27,225 bases of DNA, from positions 1-27,225 of the forward strand of contig SGPL01000448.1 in assembly GCA_004802705.1 (NCBI GenBank). The letters are read 5' to 3'. A program made the position numbers and the translations under genes. Under the pieces are notes generated by a model. The model saw only the letters and a program-made list of their open reading frames with translations. It had not been told where the DNA came from and did not search any database. Below, piece by piece: positions 10,041 through 22,351 of this stretch (within the stretch, counting starts at the first letter, position 1; the number at the start of each line of letters is the position of its first letter). This stretch comes from Bondarzewia mesenterica. Its lineage: Eukaryota; Basidiomycota; Agaricomycetes; Russulales; Bondarzewiaceae.

Positions 10041-10059
10041 GCTTTAACATAGTGATACT

Positions 10060-10700
10060 CCACCTGTCATCATACCTTAACAACACCCTCATGACACCCC
10101 TCCCTTCGGTATCACCCACCTGCCCCCACCTGTTGTCACACCTTAACAACACCCTCATGACACCTCTCCCTTCAGCATCACTCGCCCACCCTCACTTGTC
10201 ATCACATCTCAACAACACCCTTGTGACACCCCTCCCTTTGGCATCACCTGCTCACCCTCACTTATCATCATACCTCAATAACACTTACACAATACCTCAA
10301 CAACAATTACGCAATACCACTCCCCCCCTCCCTTTAGCATTGCCCACCCGCTGGCCTCTTATCACACTTCGACAACACCTGCGCAACACCTCAACAACAT
10401 CATCGCAATATCCCTCCCTTCAGCATTACCTGCTTGCCTCTACTTGTTGTCACACCTTAGCAACACTTGTGCAACACCGCTCCCCCCCCTTCCTTTGACA
10501 TTGCTCACTCGCCGGCCTCTCGTCACACTTCAACATCACCTGCACAATACCTCAACAATACCATCATGACACCCCTCTCTTTGACATCATCTGTCTGCCC
10601 CTGCTTATTATCACACCTCAGCAATACCTGTGCAATACCTCGATGACAACTGCGCAACACTGCTCCCCCCCCTCCCTTCAGCATTGCCCGCCCTCACCTT
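10060..10700. repeat. Minisatellite, 66-bp units followed by longer diverged units
   Basis: The anchor CAACACCCTC recurs at 10081, 10147 and 10213, and a variant falls at about 10279, giving a 66-bp period. Later units are rearranged, with poly-C blocks (TCCCCCCC) at 10321, about 10481 and 10664, suggesting a higher-order unit of 160-185 bp. As 66 is a multiple of three, a plus-strand frame stays open across part of the array and reads as 22-residue repeats (for example LNNTLMTPLPSAS). There is no other sign that it is a protein. Confidence 0.82.
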
Positions 10701-11856
10701 CAACATGTGCTACACACCCCTCATAATATCTTAATAGTACCCACGCATCACCTGCACCTTCTTAATTCCCCCTTTCACTTCCCACCCTCTTGTATGACTC
10801 TTATTGACTGTCGCACCCTCCCTCGACTTTCACCAGTTTACTGGTTGAACTCGCTCCACCACTCACTTTCTATCCATCATTACCCCCCCAATTCCTTGTT
10901 CATTCTAACATCTTACCCTACTGTCTCAGCTCATTCATGGTCCTTTATCTTCCATATAACCCACATATAGTCGCCTTTCTTACATTTCCCACTCTCTTTC
11001 TTTTCATCTCCACCTGGTTTCCTCATTACCTTCTCTTCTCATGATCTTACTATACCATCATAATCCTCCCACCACATTGTCTCTGACCCTTTCAGATATT
11101 TTGTCTTTTATATGACCTGCATATAATCACCTTTTTTGCTTTTTTTACCATTTATGCACACCTTCACATCATATACTTTTTCTTTCACTGTCGCTGCATT
11201 CTTCTACTGTTAATTATTTTTCCAACCAGCATATATTCACTACCCTCTTCAAAAATATAAATTCAGCACCTTATGCAGTAGATCTACAGTTTTACGATGG
11301 TATGCACGGTGCACAACCACGACCATGGAATCAGAACCAGAACCACAAAATCAGAACTGTGGCCTCATTCAATATTTAGCACTATCGTCCCAATCAATTT
11401 TGGATTAATTTAAATTATAAAAACCCATCACTTAGGTTAGGTTATTATATTTAAAATAATTCTGGTAGTGTGAAGACTCATACATCTAGTAAAACCGGGC
11501 ACACACTATCGAACAACTATAAATTGAGGCGATCATGCAACCCTGTCAAAAATTACATGACGAGATGCATCATCTTTTTGTCCTTATATCTTGGACCGTC
11601 TTTTCGCTTTAATAATTTCTCACTCTAACAAGAACCCCTTTACCCTTTTCTTCTCTTAAAATAGACTTCCTTCTCTTTATCTCTTGGTTAACATTGTGCA
11701 TATATTCACCGCTGTTCTTCTTACAGACACGTTCATCACCCTCATAAGCCCAGCTTACCCACTGTGAGTGTGCCAGTTCAAATGGTAGCACTCTACTTAT
11801 TTATTTAAAAAACTGTCCCCCATCTCAACAGGCTTCATTTTTAAAATTTCCAACAA
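10701..11856. other. Pyrimidine-rich then A/T-rich non-coding stretch
   Basis: 10701-11270 is strongly C/T-rich on the plus strand. 11320-11352 has a run of CAGAACC/CAGAACTG motifs. 11390-11470 is A/T-rich. No gene, RNA gene or mobile element was recognised. A TATA-like AAAAATATAAAT lies near 11253. Confidence 0.35.
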
Positions 11857-14800
11857 TGTCATTCACAAAATCCTCTTCCAGCCAGTGGGTGATCATCTCC
11901 ATACCATGCTGACAAAATATCATTCTATTTTTTTCACTAGGAAGCAGTTGAGCTCTCGTAGCTCCAATCCCTCCACTGTCGATGAATTCTCTACCCACAC
12001 CTCTTCTTTCAATCCACAGCCATATGCATTTACCTCTTTACTCTCATGTATAATCACTCATACCAGTCTGGACAGCATGAAGAAATCAAAGAAAGACATC
12101 CTAGAGTAAGTATAAATAGTGGCATTAATTATCATAACATTCTCACAGGACTTTCAGTGCAGGTCAATGCATCAAGTGTCATGAGCCACTCGGAAAGAGC
12201 AGTAAGCACAGCGCCCACCGTCTTTGTGTTTTCAAGGAGCAACACTGTACTTTTGATGATTTGACCATCAAATTGGTCTCTTATCGAACAAGTGATGGGA
12301 TAATTCCTTGTATGCGCTGCAAAAAGCCATACATTAATGCAACTAAACTCCTCATAAGCCCACAGTCTGCATATACCAACCGCCTTCAACCCAACCTCCT
12401 CTAGAAACACTGCAGACATTGTAAAGGCCTGAACCCTTTGCCTCCCACCTCTCTCCAGCCACCGCCTCCCATTTTGCCCCATAGTCAAGAATTCCTCAGT
12501 GAATTGATGACTGGGGATATTTCAGAATCTGACACTATTGCTTTCCTGCCCCTGCAAGCATACATTCACCACAAAACCCCTCCAGTTCTCTCCATAAGTA
12601 TTTCCCCATATGAATCCTGCTTCATCCACTTATCTATGCACACAGACCAATAACTCTCTCTACGTCCCACCGTCAAACCCAGCTTTGCTTCTGCATAACC
12701 ATGACCTTCTGGTTCCCCAACGTCCCATTCCTGATGCTCACATGCATGATACATGGGTCAAGATCTCTACATTCTCACATTGCTCACTCACTTTTAGTGC
12801 TTTCTGATGCTGGTCCAGGCACCATATGCCCTGACATTTTGGCCTCATATGTGATCATCATCAATGTCACCCATGGCCTCCTCATCTGCCTTTAATGTAG
12901 AATGTGCATCGACCCCAGCCACCCATGCAAGCACATTTCCAAGCACCAGAAGGAATCCAATCCATCCAAGGACCTAAATTCTACCTTCCAGCATGAGTTT
13001 GACCTCTTGTCCATCACATTCACATATCCACCTCTTTTGCCCACTGAACCCGTCACATCTATTTCTGGGCTATGCGACCCACTGCCTTACTTTCAACTTT
13101 GTTCAGCCTGTTATCGAGCATTCTGAGGCCACAATTCACCTGACCCCACTCTTCCTTGCTCAAAATCATTCCTCTCGCACAAGTGCAGGTCTGACAAACC
13201 CAATCCTCCTGACCACTCATATACGTTGGCTTATGTGCAAACATTTGGAAGAACTACATTGCCCGTGTAGTTCCCTGTCTACGATCTATGATCTCCTCTG
13301 TCTATAATGCCTGGGCGTCTTATCGTGCAGAGATGAATGCACATCCCACTCCCTCTATGCAAGTGTTCATGCCAGAAAACTATTGCATCCTCCATCAATT
13401 CCTGTAAAAGGAGCGTTAGATAGACCATGTCCAGGGAAAGGATAGGCAAACACTCAGGGATTTATTGTGAATCAGTTTGACTGATCTTGCCTTGCCCTAT
13501 CTCCACTGTTACCTTCATGCATATTACACTTACCACCAGGCCAATATATCCAGCCACTATGTCTGAAGACTCATCAGCACCCGACCATCATGAGCCCTTT
13601 TGTCTTCTTTTTCCTTCCATTACATCGCCTTGACCCACTCATTTTTAGAACTGAGTGAGCATCTCTCCATTCTCATTGCTTAACTCTGTTGACTTTGATC
13701 TAGACACTCACTCACCTACCAAATTCATCATGCTGACATCGGCATGTCTGCCCACAAGTCTTATATGCACACCCTGTCCTCAGCCATCACCTTTGTCATC
13801 TGATAGCACCTCTATCCATCTCCATTCTATTCTTTTACCCTTCCTGCCTCAATATCAGAAGCCTGTCAAGCCCTGGTTGATGCATTTTTTACAAGCAAAA
13901 TATTCTCCCCCACTTGCCTATGATACATAGGATGAACCCCAGCTGATCTCGGTATCAGTGCTAGATGATGAGGAAGATGTGTGCTATGATGAGGAAGCAG
14001 AACTGCTCGTCAGCCATCTAGCACTACCCACCCACAATGACGCTGACAGTTTAAAAGCCCCCTTTTTCTGTCCAGTCATCTAACTAAAACTCAGGAGCCT
14101 TCTGATAGCCCTCTTCACTCAGCTGCCCAATGCACATGATGACCAGCCCTACATATGCATTCTATTGCAGTTCCTCATCCTCACTTCTGTTTGGGATCAA
14201 GGTGAATGGCTGACATCATCTGGGATCACTCAGAAAATATTCCCTCTCCTATTCACAGGCTACCTGACATTTAGTTCGATGATATTAGAGGCTCAGAAAG
14301 ACTGCCCTGATCTCCAGACTCATGCATTGGTAGTTTATTTTATTTTACATTTTTTTTATTTTAACACCCATTGCCTCTGCCTATAGTGCATTCACCAGCA
14401 TGGAAACCTTCTTTCAGGAAGTGGCCGAAGAGCCCATGCCTATGCTCTATATCTGCCTCCAGAGTCTTGCCTCTCTCGAAACCACTGATCAAAATATATT
14501 CAATGCACCAGACATGTCAGGCACATTGGTCATCATCGGGTCTCATGCCCTCGATGTCCGAGAACTGGGCAAGGTGACCATCGAACTCATTGCAGAGATT
14601 GAGAAAAAGATGAATGGCTTGTTGTTTCACAGTGATGTGTTCACTGTTCCTAATGACAAAATAATACATGATGAACCTAGAAAGCATGCCTCGGAGTATG
14701 GATTCATGAATGACTTGCAGAATTCTTGGAAACATGGACCTACAGTGCTGGAATACATTCTCAGTAGCCCCTCACTCTCTGCTCAATTTGCCTATCAGGA

Positions 14801-17800
14801 TCAAGTGGACAAAGTGGTTTGGCTACCCAGTGCATGTCAGAAGTATGCTCAGAAAATTCATGACCTGCAGATGCTGCTCTTGATTGCGATGATCATCAGC
14901 TATGGTGAGTCAGCTTGAGGGATAGAGCTGGCCTCCATGCTCATCACCAACATGCTGGGCAGTTTTACACAAAATGTGTTCCACCTCTTTGGCCTCTTCA
15001 TCCTCCACAGTTCCTTCAATAAAACCAGTCATGCCATGCAGCACAATCGGTTCATGGTATGGATCCCCTTGCCTACCATCGATAAACTGTGGGTCAGATT
15101 CCTTGCCTTCCTTTGACCCTTGTTTGTTGAATTGCAGTACATCTTTCATCGTCACATGCACTTTCTCCTCACCAGATTGCATCGCCCCATCACCACTGCT
15201 GATATTTCCCTTTCTCTGTCGACCTATACATATAAATATTTTTAGATCAAGATCAGCCTATCGATGTTCCAACAATTCATGGCCTTCATCACCTCCTGCA
15301 ATGAAGACATGTTCACATCTGCTCAGTTGGTCACCTCCACTGTACATGACCAACTCAGCCATACTGGTGAAACTGATTGCAATCATTATGGTAGTGATGA
15401 GCAGCTTCCTCTTGGCCTTGATAGGTCCACCTTCATATCGACAGCAAGGGTCAGTGGCACCATTCACTTGCTGTTTGGACACGAGCTAGAGGTCAGCAAC
15501 TGTCAGCATGCCGAAATTTCCGAAATTGTTTGGTCATACTGACAGCCTCATGTGGCCACCCCTGCCCAAGATCCCTATGCAGCCACAGCCACTGTCGCAT
15601 CTATCACCGAGGGTGTGTAGGAACAGATTCTTCCAGATATTATCTTACACCTGACTGGGGTGCTAGCCACAGCTCATTCTTCCATTGTCGACTTGTTCAT
15701 GCCCAGAAATGCCTTCCTTTCTTCCCAGACCCTCCTCAAATGTGCAATATGACTCACTCATCCTCACCTCCTGCACTAGCTTCGATGTTTCATGGATCAG
15801 ACTCACATGATGGTCAGATTCAAAAACATTGATTAAGCCCTCGTGACACAGTACATACACCAAAGCGACCAACATGTCACATATGTTTCTGCTACAGGTT
15901 CGCTCTATCATTTTATCTTTCCTTTTCTCGCTCACCCATTCTCTCCAAGATCTGGAAAAATAATGCCCAGTCTGCTGTGTGCAAAACTGCTCGATCAGGG
16001 CAGGAGTACGATCTGGGTCCTGCCTCTCCAATCCATGCATGAGCAATATCTTGAGTGCAGTCACATATATGGCATCACCTGTGAGACTTGGATGACTGAA
16101 ACATCGGCCATGGCACCCCCTATTAACATCCTTACCACTATCGAAAAGGTGAACTCTGACTATTTCACAAGTACTTGATTATCCTCATCATCTGTAAATG
16201 ACTCGCTCATATCATCATGGACGAAGCACACCTGGTGCTCATGCACCTCATCTTCAGAGAGATTATGGAAACATTAAAATGGTATGGCCAGCAAAACATT
16301 CAGATCATCGTCCAAATGGTGACCCTGCCATCATTGCTCGAGCTAGCTGCCCTCGAGGCTCTGAGAGTCATGTCATACATCATTTATTATAGCAAGACGT
16401 GCCATCTCAATATCTCATTTAATGACCTCTGTTGCAAGTTGGACGATATTGAGACCTTGCTCCACTTTGGATACCACAAGGCATTCATGTCCTCTCCTGC
16501 AGGGCAGATACTCATATTTTGCTTGAGCAGAGCTGATGCTTAAACCACCGTCACTCACCTCTACATTTCTTTTTGCCATTCTGATCTCTCTCAGACAGAC
16601 ATAGATGAGCTGTTGACCAAATTCTGAACAGGAAGCGTCCGCGCAATCACCACAACATTGATCTTAGGTGTTGCCCTCGATATTCCTAGTATCATTCACA
16701 TCTTTCACCGTGACTATCCCCAAGACGTCATGTCATTCTCCCAAGAAGTCGGACAATTGGGCTATGATGCAAGTACTCCACAGGCATGGTCCATTGTTCT
16801 CATGCCAATAGACAGTAAACCCTTCACGCATCCTGAACCAGATCTGTTTAGTGCACAGCTCATGTGTGACACCATCAACAATAATATGCAGTGTCATCGT
16901 TTGATGACTCAGCTTTTTCTTGATGGTGCAGCTAAACTCTGCACCATAATGGAATGATCTACCCACTACTGCGATGTTTGCCAAGCCCTCATGCACATTG
17001 TCCCCGATCCTGCTGCCAATTATGCCTTCCCTGCCACCCTCCTCTATAATTGAGCTGAGTGACCCTGTCAGTCCATGCTCACATGTCCTTAGGTGTCGTA
17101 CACTCACTCACCCCCTTGCTAGCCACATCCACTTCATCACAGCCCAATGTTCCACGCACACTCCACCCTCATTCTCATTCAATATTGCCCCCACTACACA
17201 CTCCTTTCGCCATATGGATGGCAACCCACTATTCCCTCTCTCTTTACCCTCCTCGCATAAAGGAGCTCCCTCAGTCATCAGAATTGAGCAAGATTAAGTC
17301 GTCCCTCGATATCTTGGCACACTCATGCATTTCGTGCTGGCTGACTCAAATGCCTCATATTTACGATCACTCTCTCATGAACTGCCCCCATCTCTCGCAT
17401 TCTCTGGATGGTCTGGCCACTTGGAGGACCCAGTTGAAATTCTTCGAAGGAACTTGCTATGGGTGTGGCTGCCCCCAAAAGGTCTTTTCTACTCCCACCA
17501 TGCCCTGTTCCTCCCACTGACCTTTTCTCGCAGTTTTGATTTACTCTTGAGGATGGCACCGAGGTGCGCTTGCACGATTACCTCAAAGGCTCTCTCTTGC
17601 AATGCATCTATTGAGACATCCTGATACCCATAGCTTGGCTAATTACCTTGGAGCCCCACCTGACTCACATCCTTGTGGCATCCCTTTTGCAAAAAGAATA
17701 GTCCATCGACTTTTCTCCCTATTCTTTTAAACGCTAGATCACCCTGACCCCTGTTGATGCCACAGAGCTGCCAAACTTACTTCAAGTATTCTTACTCTAT

Positions 17801-17830
17801 CTAGATTTCATCGGCCCTCCTTTATCTACT
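11857..17830 (+). pseudogene. Decayed RecQ-family helicase, mushroom TLH-like type, nearly full length
   Basis: Seen, in order: an uncertain first exon, an intron at about 12106-12148 (GTAAGT...CACAG), then a zinc-finger-like N-terminus (CIKCHEPLGKSSKHSAHRLC, IPCMRCKKP, HCRHCKG; 12150-12450). More cysteine pairs lie at 12886-12955 (CRMCIDPSHPCKHISKH) and 13105-13128 (CSACYRAF). A central region follows (14400-15840), then the helicase core (15945-16981), then a C-terminal zinc-binding part: CISCW at 17326-17340, CYGCGCPQ at 17455-17478 and TLEDGTEVRLHDYLKG near 17545. Known: RecQ-like helicases with this layout are multicopy in basidiomycetes and often subtelomeric (TLH-type). They would unwind DNA in the nucleus using ATP. 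Here stops and frame changes occur throughout, and key motif residues are lost, so it cannot be active. The first exon is the least certain part. Confidence 0.8.
15945..16981 (+). other. Helicase core of the RecQ-like relic (motifs I, II, III, IV, V, VI and zinc site)
   Basis: Motif I is PRSGKI at 15945-15962, where TGSGKS/T is expected; Lys is kept but Gly and the last Ser/Thr are lost. Motif II is intact: MDEAH at 16217-16231. Motif III is reduced to VTLP, motif IV reads QILIFCLSRADA, and motif V is LGVALDIPSIIHIFHRDYP (from about 16661). Motif VI is QEVGQLGYDA at 16742-16771, where Q.GR.GRDG is expected, so both arginine-finger positions are changed. A RecQ-type zinc site follows, ending CDVC at 16970-16981. 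At least one frameshift lies between motifs I and II (near 16180), with a stop near 16543. Confidence 0.85.
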
Positions 17831-19335
17831 TCATTGATACTATAGATTCCAAGATGCCCACAGCCAAAAAAATACCTATTCTCCATTTGAGATCACCGTA
17901 GGATAGATATATTACCAAATGATGTATAAAATGACCCTGCCCGCAATAGCGTTTGAGTTTGAATGGGTTTTACTTAGCGCCCAAGTACCCAGAAAGGGAC
18001 TAAGCTTCTTTTCTTTTGAGATGGATGTGATCTTCAATTGACATACCTTTACAAGTAAAAAAGAAAGCAAAGGCCAAGACATCGATGCTTCTCATTTTTT
18101 ACCTATCAGGCCATGACATTTCCATATAATATTTTCCCTCACCTCACTCACAACTGGAACATCCCTCTATCCCATCCTCTATATGTCTCTCCTCCTCCCC
18201 CTCATCACTTTCTTCAAATGGCACCCCTCCCTTCACTGCCCACGGTGAGCCATTTCCTTTCCAGATGGCATGCTGGCCACATCCACTCTGACACTGTAAT
18301 GGTATAATATCATCTCTCTGTTCCTTTCAAAGGTTCTCAAAATAGATCTGCTTTCACACATCAGTCAAAACTTTCTTCTGATTCTGTGTTCATCTCTAGT
18401 CCCTCAGTCCTCCATCCCTTTTCCTGCCCATCTCCTGCCTTACCTCCATCTCATCTTGTCCCCTGCCCATCTGCTTCCCTTTCCCCCATCTCATCTCGTC
18501 TTTCTTTGATCTTTCATTCGTATCATCGAATCTGACACCTCAGCTCGGAACAACCACCCTCTCTCCACTGCCACAACTCTTCTAGGCTTCTTCATTGTGC
18601 CCTAATTGACCCTTCCTTTTTTCATCATTCCCAGGGACTGTCTTCTTTCCCAAGAAAGGCATTAATTAAACTCGATCTTTTCATCTAGTTGCTTGTGATC
18701 ATCGATAATCTCTCTGTATGTGCATATATCCCAGTTTTTATCTAACCCTCCTTTTCATCCTCATCTACCTCAGAGCTCAGTATAAAATACTCACTCCTTC
18801 CCTCTCATCAGTTTCACACCTCCCCCCTTCCCTCTCTCTAACATTATCATCCATTCCAATGTCACGTCGTGCATGCCTCTTTATGTTCTTCATCTCACTT
18901 TGGCCACCTCCTCGCATGCTCACTGACTTTTCATCCACAGGTATGAGGATTGCAGTGAAACAGTCACAGACAAGTGATATGTGCTTCATCAGTGGAGGTG
19001 TGTGATCAAAACAAAGATGGCCACATATCTTAGCCTCAAATTAGATGCCCCCATTAGAACCATCACATCCAGCATGCTCGCACGACACCCTGATTGCTTA
19101 TTCCACTGCATCTGATGCCATTATAAATATCGTGATTCAGACAAAATCAAGGTGAGCAGTCTGTGGGTCTAGATGGGATAGCGTGCCCTGACATGCACCA
19201 CAAGATACATGCTCACAAATGTGCAAGTGCACCCCCCAGTGAGTCCCATCTATACCCTCGTGAGTTCGCTCTGTGTTACCTGTGTGTATTCTGACTTAAA
19301 GCCATTCACCTCCAGTTTGGTTCCTCTATAAGTAC
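17831..19335. other. Non-coding stretch after the helicase, largely C/T-rich
   Basis: 18110-18850 is strongly pyrimidine-rich on the plus strand. 17880-18070 is mixed and unremarkable. Short open frames (for example about 18858-19005) show no recognisable motif. No RNA gene or mobile element was seen. Confidence 0.35.
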
Positions 19336-20580
19336 ACTTTGTTTTCTCATTTTCCCATTGCCGATCTCATCCAAGGTTTAATGAAGGCCCCTAAACCTAC
19401 TCCCACTAGTTCAGCCTTAACTGGGGATGAACCCTCATCTCCTGCTTTGAATGCTAGTATGCTCAAATGCTTGTCCTCTGACAAGCATGCAGGCCTGCTC
19501 GAGTTCCTCAACATGGATGCTAATTCTGCACATCCTCATCCTCATCCCTTGCTGGCTGCTCTCAACATGACTCCATTCCAGGATGCTCAGCTGCCCATTG
19601 CACCCCCCTCTTTGACCTCCCTCTAATACAGATCCATCGGCCTCTAGACTGACCTTGACTTAAAATCCACTCCTGCCCCTCAGGTTTTTGGTGAGTTTCA
19701 CTCCATTCACGCATCGCTTCTTGAGTTTCACCAAGACCCTTGATCAAAGTCTCTCAAGCGATCCCTCCCGATGCCTGACAGCCTGGGTCCCCTGCTGAAA
19801 TGACCAGTCTATGTAGAAGATATCTTCATGCAGGATACTCCTGTACCCTCCATTTATCATGGCCTGTAGACCTTGTCTTTCGCCCTGACTCCCACTCACA
19901 TCTTAATATTTTTGAATGCTTCTCCATCATCATCTACTGCTGGTCCCTCTGCATACACTCTGCAAAGAAGCGACCAGTTCCAGAGGATCCACTGGTTCAT
20001 CGACATCCTCACTCGTCAGTGCATCATCTGCTATGCCCTTAAAGGTGACACGGGCTTCAATCACGACCTGTCCTTGTGCAATCGAGGGATCATAACCTTC
20101 ATGGACAAAAATTGGGTGGCATTCTGATAGATGTTGGTGTTCATCCCTGGGCAAGCCTACTTCGGGTGTGGTGTCCTGAGCAATGTGCATCCCTATGCTC
20201 ACCTAACCTTCTGTCCACGCTGAAAAACACACTCCATAGATCACCTACTCGAATGAACTCAATATAACCATGAAGTTGATGCATGATTTACCCTACCATA
20301 AACAATGCGACTGGGTTGAGACACTTTGCCCCCTTGCCTACCTCATCTACACCCAAGATGAGCTCTGGGGTAATTTTTTGAAAAGTGACTATACAGTCAG
20401 ATTCGACCCAAATCCTAGATCACGCACCCTCTTCAACATTTGGTTGCACATGCACTGAAAGGGTGACCCCCACAGCTGCATCAACAACTTTTTGGCCCTT
20501 TCAGAGTATATGATCAGACTCCGCAGAATGCCCATCAACCCATAGGATGCTTTCCCCTTTCCCTGTTGGACGCGCATTAG
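19336..20580 (+). pseudogene. C-terminal remnant of a second RecQ/TLH-like helicase
   Basis: Seen: a low-complexity Pro/Ser/His-rich linker (19381-19625), then a cysteine/histidine module parallel to the end of the first helicase: CIICY at 20020-20034, NHDLSLC, then AYFGCGVLSNVHP around 20155-20190. After a frameshift come CPLAYLIYTQDELW (near 20320) and FNIWLHMH, then after a stop NNFLALSEYMIRLRRM, ending by 20545. This parallels CISCW...CYGCGCPQ...IPIAWLI of the first copy, but the residues differ widely, so it is a paralogue rather than a recent duplicate. No helicase core precedes it. Inferred: a 5'-truncated relic of the same family. It could instead be a separate gene using the same module. 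Confidence 0.6.
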
Positions 20581-21294
20581 CTCTCCTCCCTCTTTCGCCT
20601 CTCTTTCTTTTTTTGAAAGGAACTGGTGTCTCGAAGGACATTTTAGCTATATTTATTTATTTTTTTACTTATCGCCCACATTCCACGTACTGATAATTTC
20701 AATAAAACATTGGCCGTTCAGAGCATATCCTACATGTTCACATCCATCTCACAGCCAGGGGTGATGAGCTTACTTGCTCTTCATTCAATTGGATTTACAC
20801 ATGGGTAGAAATATAGATTCATCAAGGTTGTATGATTGACCATCGCCTGAATAAATGTATGTAAAAAGAAAAAAAAAATACAGGCTATATTGTGCCATAC
20901 ATTCAAAAATGTGATTTCACCTTGCGTAAAGAATAGCTGCACATCTCCATAATCTCACTACATTCAATGCAACTCACCCTCTTCATCGATGCCCCACGTG
21001 TTGCCTAGCTTTTCTGTGACTTTGGGACTACAAATGGCATGGGCCAGATCATGCACATCACCATACCTTAGAAGGCAGCACATTGATTAAAAATTAAATG
21101 CTCAAAATAAATGTGCAGAAAACAGAAAAACAGGGCTAGTGTCACACATCCAGTGGCAAAGATGATGATGGCAGCATCGAGCATGGTTCCATCCTTTTAT
21201 ATGAGCCCTGTGCCAGTGAACTATGATATCGTGCTCCCGTGCTTGAGCTTAATGTGCTCATCCATTATGAGCTCACTTGTACTGATGTTTTTCT
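20581..21294. other. A/T-rich non-coding stretch
   Basis: No gene seen. It contains T-rich runs (20605-20670) and an A-run (about 20864-20880). Open frames are short and unrecognisable. Confidence 0.3.
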
Positions 21295-21600
21295 TGTACG
21301 GTGGTCACGTGGGATGAAGTGGAGGAATGGGGGTGTAGGGACCGCGATGAGGTGGACATGGACTGTGTGACCATAACTAGATAGAATGTCGTGTTAAACA
21401 CAGTGTTGTATTATCAGAGAGTTAAAATTAAAAAAAAAAATGCATCTCATTTTATATTTTCCACAATAGACGAGCAGCAGATGATGATGGAGATGGAGAA
21501 AGTTGGAAGCAAAGGTTATACATGGCAGGATGCCCACAGAACCATGAGTCAAACCAACACATGAAAAACACGTGACCCTCACCAGTTCCAAACTTGACAG
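21295..21600 (-). repeat. Dispersed repeat, copy 1
   Basis: It shares ordered blocks with 24045-24260: ATGAAGT..GGGGGTGTAGG, GAATGTCGTGTT...GTTGTA (21384-21412) and GCCCACAGAACCATG..TCAAACCAACA (21530-21560). On the minus strand the blocks read CWFDSWFCGH and YNTVFNTTFY, matching CWFGPWCCGH and SNYNVMSNTTFW in copy 2, so it may be a decayed coding fragment. An A-run (21430-21439) interrupts it. Confidence 0.55.
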
Positions 21601-22179
21601 AAGTCCCAGCAGTTCTCTTGCCCATCTCCCTTACCCCTTTGCATTTTGCCCTGTTAACAGGCCAGAAATCAGTTCTTAAAAAACCCCAAATTGTAAACTC
21701 TTACCCACATCAATTTATCATGTGTTCTGAACTCTACAGACAGTGTGTAAATGACCTCCTCCTCATTGTGGTAGTCACGCTAGTGTCCGAATTGAGCGTG
21801 ATTGATTTTGATCGATAGCATAAATGCATAACAGTGATCTGGGTGAGTGGTTCACTGATCTATATCGATATGCACTAGACTATTCAATCAGGAACATTAT
21901 CTCAATCTGCATCTGATGGCCTCCCCTGAAGCTAAAGTTTTTGCGATCTTGAATGGTGCCAACCTCAGGCAACAGAGTGGATCCCGAAACATAGGGGTAA
22001 GTGAATCAGGAAGCCAAATTTATGGACCAATTTTCAGATGAGGATGCATCTAGCAGTTCCTAAAATCAATACAGAGGTGGGTTCATCAGCCATTGCCTAG
22101 ATCACCAAATCTGAGCACCCAGAAATGAGCTCCACAGATGAGAGCATTTCAGAGATGATTGAACTCTTTGACAATAACA

Positions 22180-22290
22180 GTAAGAGAAAAGCTAAAAATG
22201 AGGGTAAGGAAAAGGGCGAGGACAAGGGGAAGAGAAAAGAGCAGGGGAAAGGCAAGGAAAAGGAAAAGGACAATGAAAAAGGAAAAGGAA
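22180..22290 (+). repeat. Near-pure purine tract coding for Lys/Glu/Gly
   Basis: Almost only A and G on the plus strand over about 110 bp, coding for K/E/G-rich repeats (KGKEKEKDNEKGKGK). Low complexity, inside the coiled-coil protein relic. Confidence 0.75.
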
Positions 22291-22351
22291 AGGTGTAGGA
22301 CTCTAATGAGGACGAGAATATCATAGACAATCTGGCCAATGTCAAGGGGGA

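Noticed and set aside
10025..10498. 157-codon open frame with 22-residue repeats
   Set aside because: Follows from a 66-bp period in C/T-rich DNA; no domain, no splice or start context.
3372..10700. CRISPR-like arrays
   Set aside because: The arrays are head-to-tail repeats without unique spacers, in a eukaryotic context.
11433..11446. TTAGGTTAGGTTA, telomere-like
   Set aside because: Only two units and not TTAGGG; not evidence of a telomere.
11768..11795. tRNA-like stretch (CCAGTTCAAATGGTAGCAC)
   Set aside because: Resembles a D-arm, but there is no T-arm GTTCRANNC or acceptor pairing downstream.
21303..21577. GGTCACGTG and CACGTGACC as terminal inverted repeats of the dispersed repeat
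   Set aside because: Only 9 bp, contains the common CACGTG palindrome, and the second copy of the repeat does not show the same ends.
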